A stretch of 5,454 nt of DNA from an uncultured Oscillospiraceae bacterium (lineage in GTDB: Bacteria; Bacillota; Clostridia; Oscillospirales; Oscillospiraceae). The stretch spans positions 1-5,454 of the forward strand of contig CAKTKF010000104.1 of assembly GCA_934569215.1 (NCBI GenBank), read 5' to 3'. How positions within the stretch are numbered: the stretch's first letter is position 1; the number at the start of each line of letters is the position of its first letter. Both the position numbers and the translations under genes were made by a program. The notes beneath the pieces are model-generated. The model had not been told where the DNA came from. It searched no databases and saw only the letters and a list, made by a program, of their open reading frames with translations. This document shows, one piece after another, positions 4,418-5,454 of the stretch.

Positions 4418-4837
4418 ATGAAAATCATGGGAATTGACTACGGCGACGCCCGCACCGGCGTTGCAATCTCTGACCTGTTATGTACGCTGGTGGGCTCCGC
4501 TACGGTGGTACCCAGCCGCAATACGGAGAAGGCCATCGCCGACATCGTCCGCCTGGCGCAGGAAAACCAGGTAGGGGAGATCGTGGTCGGTCTGCCCAAG
4601 AACATGGACGGCACCGAGGGCGTCCGGGCGGGGCTGTGCCGGGAATTTGCGGACAAGCTTGCCCAGGCCACCGGCCTGTCCGTGAGCATGTGGGACGAAC
4701 GCCGAACCACGGTGGAAGCCCACAATATTCTGTCCCAGCACAATTATCACGGAAAAAAGCGGAAGGACACGGTGGACGCTGTGGCGGCATCGCTGATTCT
4801 GGAAGGGTATCTGGCTTACAAGAAGCGGAATGGATGA
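4418..4837 (+). CDS. ruvX: RuvX/YqgF, RNase H-fold pre-16S rRNA processing nuclease
   Basis: Cytoplasmic nuclease of the YqgF family, implicated in maturation of the 5' end of 16S rRNA and historically called a putative Holliday junction resolvase. The 139-residue product has the normal length and motif order: GIDYGDARTGVAISD at 5-19 with catalytic Asp7, VGLPKNMDGTEG at 57-68, MWDERRTTVEA at 91-101, and KRKDTVDAVAASLILEGYL at 114-131 with Asp120. GGGAGGA (4403-4409) lies eight bases before ATG 4418; an ATG at 4411 is out of frame. It is divergent from the ribosomal operon, a fitting partner in ribosome biogenesis, though no shared regulator is visible. Its stop is one base from the stop of the converging exporter gene. 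In many Firmicutes yrzL or alaS is a neighbour; neither is seen here. Confidence 0.95.
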   Translation: MKIMGIDYGDARTGVAISDLLCTLVGSATVVPSRNTEKAIADIVRLAQENQVGEIVVGLPKNMDGTEGVRAGLCREFADKLAQATGLSVSMWDERRTTVEAHNILSQHNYHGKKRKDTVDAVAASLILEGYLAYKKRNG

Positions 4838-4838
4838 T

Positions 4839-5207
4839 CTATGATTTCGGCCGGTAGCACAGCTCCCGGATTCCCGTGGCAAGAAGCAGAACGCCGAACA
4901 GCTTTTTAAGGATTTCCAAGTCTATCCGTGTGCTGATAAGGGAAAAGACCGCCGCGGCGGCGCAGCCGGCAAAAATGGCGGGCAGAACCTTTTTGAGCGT
5001 TACCTCTCCCTGTTTCCAGCGGAGATAACAGGAAATGGCAGCGGAGGGCAGAAAAAACAGCAGATTGATGCCCCGTGCGGCGGTCTGGGGCATTTCCAGC
5101 GCCAGCGTCAGCCACAGGATCAGCAGGCTTCCCCCGCCGACACCCAGCCCGGTGAGAAATCCCAGCAGGGTGCCGACGATCAGCGCGACAGGCAAACTCT
5201 CTAGCAT
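4839..5207 (-). CDS. TauE/SafE-family membrane protein, half-length (second gene of a pair)
   Basis: A 122-residue very hydrophobic protein with about four membrane spans. It has the DUF81/TauE-SafE repeat pattern: GTLLGFLTGLGVGGGSLLILWLT near 12-34 with the glycine cluster, then ARGINLLFFLPSAAISCYLRWKQGEV at 44-69, and a terminal FGVLLLATGIREL. Full family members are about 250 residues with two such repeats, and this gene encodes one. Members move sulfite, sulfonates or other small anions; the substrate cannot be read here. ATG 5207 overlaps the previous gene's TAG (seven shared bases), with GGGGAGGA at 5219-5226 about twelve bases upstream. A start at 5285 would overlap the previous gene far more and adds a Pro/Gly-rich non-homologous segment, so it is rejected. 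Confidence 0.85.
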   Translation of the reverse strand: MLESLPVALIVGTLLGFLTGLGVGGGSLLILWLTLALEMPQTAARGINLLFFLPSAAISCYLRWKQGEVTLKKVLPAIFAGCAAAAVFSLISTRIDLEILKKLFGVLLLATGIRELCYRPKS

Positions 5208-5454
5208 AGATACCGGTATCCTCCCCACAAAATCAGAATGCCCAGACCCCGGTGGAGCCATTTGACCGGGATTTTCCGCCCCCACATGCCTGCCGCCCAG
5301 CCTCCGGCGGCGCTGCCAAAGAGGTATGGAAGAGCGTCCTGCCAGGGAACGGTTCCCACGGCGGCGGAGACCGCCAGCGTCACCAGACAGATGGGCAGAA
5401 TGATGGTGATGGAGGAGGGGAACACCTCGGTTTCCTCCAGCGGCGTCAGAAGGG
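5201..5454 (-). CDS. TauE/SafE-family membrane protein, half-length (5' end cut by window edge)
   Basis: An open frame enters from the right edge and ends at TAG 5201, giving 84 visible codons. It reads LLTPLEETEVFPSSITIILPICLV, two or three hydrophobic spans, and ends KWLHRGLGILILWGGYRYLC. This matches the second part of a TauE/SafE repeat, in which a final RxxLGxLILxGGxRxL helix is common. The GTG at 5425 is internal, because the frame and family-like sequence (TPLEETE) continue upstream to the edge. It overlaps the next gene by seven bases, so both halves are made together and probably assemble into one transporter; the assembly is inference. Confidence 0.8.
   Translation of the reverse strand, partial: LLTPLEETEVFPSSITIILPICLVTLAVSAAVGTVPWQDALPYLFGSAAGGWAAGMWGRKIPVKWLHRGLGILILWGGYRYLC

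Noticed and set aside
4438..4882. Several minus- and plus-strand frames overlapping ruvX
   Set aside because: ruvX has all catalytic motifs in its frame; the others are Pro/Arg-rich shadows.
5209..5220. Perfect 12-bp palindrome GATACCGGTATC between ribosome binding site and start of the second exporter gene
   Set aside because: It lies within coding sequence of the upstream gene and has no loop, so it cannot form a stable RNA hairpin; length is compatible with chance.

Overview
The window looks like a chromosomal segment from a low-to-moderate-GC Gram-positive anaerobe of the Clostridia, most plausibly a gut Oscillospiraceae/Ruminococcaceae-type organism. This rests on strong AGGAGG ribosome binding sites, the rpmG-secE-nusG-rplK-rplA gene order, and a PadR / HAAS-like (DUF6120-type) / DUF6147-type gene set typical of such genomes. 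The family assignment is inference from recognition, not a database search.

Left region (1 to about 1900) is visibly AT-richer and looks accessory. A secreted protein of unknown function runs leftward off the window edge (1-494). It is divergent from a rightward three-gene operon: a PadR-family repressor (694-1161), a single-pass membrane protein with a HAAS-like cytoplasmic helical domain (1037-1444), and a small secreted Cys-containing protein (1446-1898). The two transcription units fire from back-to-back near-consensus promoters. A 21-bp dyad lies exactly between their two -35 boxes and is the natural candidate for the PadR operator. The whole block reads as one self-regulated envelope/secretion module with no known function.

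A strong GNRA-looped hairpin (1908-1939) separates this block from the core region and can terminate both convergent units. From 1951 to 4188, on the minus strand, lies the translation/transcription operon rpmG-secE-nusG-rplK-rplA (L33, SecE, NusG, L11, L1). It is driven by a good promoter at 4320-4348. Two RNA elements resembling the ribosomal protein L1 site of 23S rRNA sit just before the ribosome binding sites of rplK and rplA, suggesting L1 feedback at two points. rplA starts with TTG. The operon stops after rplA, and rplJ-rplL does not follow.

Right region: divergent from rpmG is ruvX/yqgF (4418-4837, plus strand; 16S rRNA maturation nuclease). Converging on it, with one base between the stop codons, are two overlapping minus-strand genes, each encoding half of a TauE/SafE-type membrane exporter. 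The upstream one is cut by the window end. No tRNA, rRNA, CRISPR array, insertion sequence or integrase was seen, and no gene-free stretch exceeds 300 bases; the longest gaps are 495-693 and 4189-4417.
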